A DNA stretch of 9,432 nt, from contig DAOTVD010000273.1 in assembly GCA_034437075.1 (NCBI GenBank), positions 1 to 9,432 of the forward strand, written 5' to 3'. The notes below the pieces were generated by a model. It was not told the DNA's origin and did no database searches. It saw only the letters and a list, made by a program, of their open reading frames with translations. This stretch comes from DAOTVD01 sp034437075. GTDB lineage: Bacteria; Chloroflexota; Anaerolineae; Aggregatilineales; J027. The translations under genes were made by a program, and so were the position numbers. Positions 6,590 through 9,432 of this stretch are shown here, piece by piece (positions within the stretch are counted from its first letter, which is position 1; every line of letters begins with the position of its first letter).

Positions 6590-8353
6590 ATGACGGGATT
6601 AACGCGCTGGAGCGCCCTGTTGCTATGGCTGTTGCTCGGCTGGCTGCTGGTCGTTCCGGCAGCGCGCGCCCAAGCCGATGAAGGGGTGGTGCAAGGGCTA
6701 AGCGGAACGCTCGTGCCCGCTGAGGGCGTGGCCTATTACATCCTGCCGGACATGCAAGCCGGGGATACGCTCTACGCGCATGTCGCATCAGATGATTTCG
6801 ACACGTTCATAGGCGTGGGGGACCTCGCTTTTGATGCCGTCTACGCGCATAACGATGACATCGACTACAACGGCGGCAATTTGAACTCGGCCTTGGCCTA
6901 TACCTTCGCCCAAGATGGCGATTATACCCTGGCGATCACCGATTGCTGCGACCGGGACGCGGGCGGCGCTTTTCGGCTGGTGGTGGGCCTCAACGCGCCC
7001 GAGGCCGAGCGCGGCGAAGTCGATGCATCTGCCGTGGCCCAAATCGCGCGCCTGCCTACTGATGGCCTCGCGCGACCGGCGCGCTTCGGCCTGGGGCTCA
7101 TCCCCACGGATTGTTCCGTGCTAGAAGACCGCCCCGAACTCAGCGGGCCACCCTTGCGCCGCGAAGGCGATGACTTCGTTATACACTATACGACCCAGGG
7201 TTTTGACGCCGCCACCGAAAACTACATCAACGAGGTTTATATTGCCCTCCAAGCGACGATGCAATACCAGATCGACCGCGCAGGCTGGGCGCATCCCCCG
7301 CGCGATTGCGGCGAAGGCGGCGACGACCGCTTCGACCTGTACATCATGGATGTGGTCGGCGAATTGGGGGGGGTGCTCGGCTATAGCAGCCCCGAAGGCT
7401 TGCTGGGGGATAATCCTTACACCGCCACCGAGGAAGAATGGGCCGCGTATAGCTTCTTGGTGATTGACAATGATTTTGAGGGCCTCGGGCGCGATCCGTT
7501 GGCGCTGATGCGGGCCACGACCGCCCACGAATTTCATCATGTCATTCAGTTTGGCTATGATGTCGATGATGGGCTAGAGTGGGTCTACGAAGCGACGGCT
7601 ACTTGGATGGAAACCCAGACTTTCCCCGAGGATGAAGACGCTTCACCCTATGTCATCGACCTGTTCAGCACGCCGCAGCACTGCGTAGGCTATAACGATG
7701 GCTCGTTGCGCATCTATGCCGAATGGCTGCTGTTAGATTCCATCGCGCAGGATTACGGGCCGCAGGCCATCCTCAGCTTGTGGGACTACATGGCCGAAGA
7801 AGATGGTATGGCGGTCTATTACAATTGGCTAGAGTCCCTCGGCACCACGCCCCAAGAGGTTTTGCGCCGCTTCGCGGTGCGCAATATTCTGTTGGGTTAT
7901 GACCTGAGCGAGCGCTTCGACGCGACTGTGCGCCTGGAAGCCCAAGCGCCCGGCGTCGGCACCTACACCCCGCGCGGCCAGGGCGTTGAAGAATTGGCCG
8001 CCAATTACGTGCAGATCACCCAACCGGGTTTGTATCACCTCACGCTGCAAGAAGCCGACTTGGCGCTGTTGCTCGTGGGCGTGGACGAAACAACCGGCGA
8101 GGCCGAAGTCTTCGACCTGAGCGACGGCGGCGGGGTGGTCGATACGCGCCCCTTCACGTATACTTACGCGCTGATCCTGAACGAGGCCGCGCACACATCC
8201 CCCGATGAATGCTTCGCGCGGAATTGGACACTCAAGATCAATAGTGGCGAGGGCTTGCCCTTGCTCGCGCAGACGCCGCTAGCCTTTGATGCGAGCCGCT
8301 TTGTGCCCAACGGCCAACGCGCGGAGGATGCCCCGCCGCCCGTGGAGAAATAA
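6590..8353 (+). CDS. Secreted zinc metalloprotease, MXAN_6640-like, with N-terminal PPC domain
   Basis: A 587-residue exported protein. The signal peptide ends near ARA/QA (residues 25-29). Residues about 33-135 resemble the bacterial pre-peptidase C-terminal (PPC) beta-sandwich (DTFIGVGD...YTLAITD...GGAFRLVVGL). The catalytic region (about 190-445) has HEFHH at 313-317, so H313 and H317 are zinc ligands and E314 the catalytic base. E334 in WVYEATATWME is the likely third ligand, as in glutamate-zincins. The surrounding layout (FVIHYTT..., GDDRFDLYIMD..., LVIDNDF..., ATTAHEFHHVIQFGYD) matches what I know of the MXAN_6640-type putative metalloproteases. The last ~140 residues look like a beta domain without assigned function. 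Six Cys are present, an even number compatible with disulfides outside the cell; only two Lys occur, both near the C-terminus. AAAAAGG at 6575-6581 is the ribosome binding site, 8 nt from ATG. The substrate is unknown. Confidence 0.9.
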   Translation: MTGLTRWSALLLWLLLGWLLVVPAARAQADEGVVQGLSGTLVPAEGVAYYILPDMQAGDTLYAHVASDDFDTFIGVGDLAFDAVYAHNDDIDYNGGNLNSALAYTFAQDGDYTLAITDCCDRDAGGAFRLVVGLNAPEAERGEVDASAVAQIARLPTDGLARPARFGLGLIPTDCSVLEDRPELSGPPLRREGDDFVIHYTTQGFDAATENYINEVYIALQATMQYQIDRAGWAHPPRDCGEGGDDRFDLYIMDVVGELGGVLGYSSPEGLLGDNPYTATEEEWAAYSFLVIDNDFEGLGRDPLALMRATTAHEFHHVIQFGYDVDDGLEWVYEATATWMETQTFPEDEDASPYVIDLFSTPQHCVGYNDGSLRIYAEWLLLDSIAQDYGPQAILSLWDYMAEEDGMAVYYNWLESLGTTPQEVLRRFAVRNILLGYDLSERFDATVRLEAQAPGVGTYTPRGQGVEELAANYVQITQPGLYHLTLQEADLALLLVGVDETTGEAEVFDLSDGGGVVDTRPFTYTYALILNEAAHTSPDECFARNWTLKINSGEGLPLLAQTPLAFDASRFVPNGQRAEDAPPPVEK

Positions 8354-8370
8354 GCGGGTTTTGAATCTAC

Positions 8371-8470
8371 TGACCCCACCCCAACCCCTCCCCGAATTCA
8401 GGGGGAGAAATTGCTCTCGCGCAGAGTAGCCCCTCCCTGAATTCGCGGGGAGCTAGAGGGGGGTAAGGGT
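8371..8470. repeat. MITE-like or palindromic intergenic repeat element
   Basis: A C-rich left arm (8374-8393) and a G-rich right arm (8447-8470) form an imperfect inverted repeat enclosing two nested hairpins. CTCCCC (8388-8393) pairs with GGGGAG (8402-8407), and CTCCC (8433-8437) pairs with GGGAG (8448-8452). Both loops contain GAATTC, so the two halves are also related as direct repeats. A small CTCT/AGAG hairpin sits between them. The arrangement resembles C-rich/G-rich palindromic repeats found between genes in Chloroflexota and cyanobacteria (from memory). It encodes no protein; it begins about 20 nt after the protease stop codon and could also act as a transcription barrier. Confidence 0.6.
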
Positions 8471-8523
8471 AAAATGAAATCTGTTCCCCATCAGCCCGGA
8501 TTCAGGCAAGGATAGGGACACGA

Positions 8524-8529
8524 CATAAT
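8524..8529 (+). promoter_or_regulatory. Candidate -10 element upstream of the DsrE-like gene
   Basis: CATAAT lies 25 nt before the ATG at 8555, with a weak -35 candidate TTCAGG at 8501-8506 (17-nt spacing). A start site just downstream would give a very short leader. This would fit the lack of a clear Shine-Dalgarno sequence before 8555. Confidence 0.35.
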
Positions 8530-8554
8530 CTAAGAGAAGCATAGTAACCTAACC

Positions 8555-8911
8555 ATGACCGACCAAACCACTTCGCAAACCGTCATCATCATCAACAAGG
8601 CCGGGATGGGCGACGCCCCGCCCGACTTACAAAGTAAGCTTATCACCGTCTTTATGACCCTGCTCATCGAAGGCGACGACCCGCTGCCTAGCGCGATTTG
8701 CCTTTACACAGAGGGCGTCAAGCTCGCCGCCCAGGATTCGCCCATCCTGGCCCAACTGACGGAACTGCAAACGCGCGGCGTGCATATCATCATCTGTGGC
8801 ACCTGCTTAGATTACTACGACCTGCGCGACCAGATCGGCGTGGGTGTCGTCGGCGGGATGCACGACATCATGGAAGCCCTGTGGCGGGCCGACAAGGTCA
8901 TCACGCTCTAG
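8555..8911 (+). CDS. DsrE/YedF C-terminal-like sulfur-relay family protein (stand-alone domain)
   Basis: A 118-residue cytoplasmic protein with the alternating beta-alpha pattern of the DsrE/DsrF-like fold. It closely resembles the C-terminal half of YedF, a sulfurtransferase-like protein linked to selenium metabolism: VIIINKAGMGD near the N-terminus, YTEGVKL (51-57), the signature CGTCLDYY (81-88) with C81 and C84, and the ending ALWRADKVITL (108-118). In YedF this domain follows a TusA-like domain; here there is no room for one, since the protein starts about ten residues before the first strand. C81 or C84 could carry sulfane sulfur or selenium (inference from family). No selD, selenocysteine gene or sulfur-oxidation gene is adjacent, so the pathway is unknown. 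The stop codon is 2 nt before the next gene. Confidence 0.88.
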   Translation: MTDQTTSQTVIIINKAGMGDAPPDLQSKLITVFMTLLIEGDDPLPSAICLYTEGVKLAAQDSPILAQLTELQTRGVHIIICGTCLDYYDLRDQIGVGVVGGMHDIMEALWRADKVITL

Positions 8912-8913
8912 CC

Positions 8914-9432
8914 ATGACGACGCACACCCCCCAGCGCGGATTGGCGGCTTTGCTCGCCATTTTTTTTGCCTTGGCCTTGCTGTATAACTGGGCCAGCCCG
9001 CTTTTTGAGAATTCCGACGAATTCTTTCATTACCCCTTTATCCAACATCTAAAAGAAACCGGGCTATCCTTGCCCGTGCAAAGCGGCGATGACCTGCGCG
9101 ATTGGCGCCAGCAGGGCAGCCAACCGCCCATTTATCATATATTGTCGGCAATCCTTATCAGCCCGCTAGACACCAGCGACTACCCCGAAACGCGCCGCAT
9201 CAACCCCCACGCGCGCATTGGCGTCGTCAGCGAAAGCAATATCAACGCCGTGATTCATCCGCTGGATCGTAGCGCAGAATTTCAGGGCGGCACGGCCTGG
9301 GCGGTGCGCTTGGTGCGGCTGTTTAGCACATTCCTGGCGGCGGTCGTCGTCGTGATGACCTATTGGCAAGTTACGCTCACCTTTCCAGATATCCCGCGCT
9401 GGGTGGGGTTGCTGGGCGCGGCGCTGGTCGCC
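8914..9432 (+). CDS. GT-C fold membrane glycosyltransferase, GT39/ArnT-like (3' partial)
   Basis: An open frame from ATG 8914 to the window end gives the first 173 residues of a longer membrane protein. A hydrophobic segment at about residues 10-24 is the first membrane helix. It is followed by a loop of roughly 110 residues predicted outside the membrane, then a second helix near 136-152 and the start of a third at the window edge. The loop begins with ENSDEFFHYPF, where D35, E36 and H39 match the acidic motif just after helix 1 in GT-C enzymes that use polyprenyl-phosphate sugars. RQQGSQPPIYH (65-75) is the second hallmark, with the typical Q-PP-Y before the next amphipathic segment. It probably transfers a sugar to a lipid, glycan or protein on the outer face; the acceptor is unknown. 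The start lies 2 nt after the DsrE-like stop codon and has no good ribosome binding site, suggesting translational coupling. Confidence 0.88.
   Translation, partial: MTTHTPQRGLAALLAIFFALALLYNWASPLFENSDEFFHYPFIQHLKETGLSLPVQSGDDLRDWRQQGSQPPIYHILSAILISPLDTSDYPETRRINPHARIGVVSESNINAVIHPLDRSAEFQGGTAWAVRLVRLFSTFLAAVVVVMTYWQVTLTFPDIPRWVGLLGAALVA

Overview
The window is GC-rich and densely coded. All seven genes read on the + strand: a 5'-truncated gene, five complete genes and a 3'-truncated gene. The style suggests a member of the Chloroflexota, probably an Anaerolineae-like lineage. The reasons are the large Pro/Thr/Glu-rich secreted proteins ending in a characteristic SGNH-like domain, a SpoIIE-type phosphatase with its own RsbW-like domain, an MXAN_6640-like secreted metalloprotease, a GT-C membrane glycosyltransferase, and a C-rich/G-rich palindromic intergenic element. 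This placement is inferred from protein style; no rRNA or taxonomic marker is present.

Layout. (1) 1-2931: the C-terminal ~976 residues of a very large exported protein, with a Pro/Thr/Glu stalk made of a 16-residue tandem repeat, seven Ig/cadherin-like domains, and a C-terminal SGNH-hydrolase-like domain whose catalytic Ser and His look replaced. A strong intrinsic terminator follows. (2) 3117-4340: a secreted, strongly acidic 407-residue protein of unknown function with two copies of one domain, followed by its own terminator. (3) 4485-6194: a cytoplasmic RsbW-like ATPase/GAF/SpoIIE phosphatase signalling protein. (4) 6284-8353: a two-gene unit in which a small lysine-rich protein of unknown function is followed 3 nt later by a secreted zinc metalloprotease with an N-terminal PPC domain. 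(5) 8354-8554: an intergenic stretch with a palindromic MITE-like element. (6) 8555-9432: a stand-alone DsrE/YedF-C-like protein followed 2 nt later by the start of a polytopic GT-C glycosyltransferase that runs off the window.

How they fit together. The first two genes and the protease encode exported proteins, so much of the window serves the cell surface. Each of the first two units ends in a terminator, so the window looks like a series of short transcription units and not one long operon. The SpoIIE protein is probably a partner-switching regulator; no STAS antagonist or sigma factor lies in the window, so its target is unknown. I see no CRISPR array, tRNA, rRNA, transposase, phage gene or obvious defence system. 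The most unusual signals are the complete absence of lysine from the long surface protein and from the mature part of its neighbour, and the degenerate SGNH active site.
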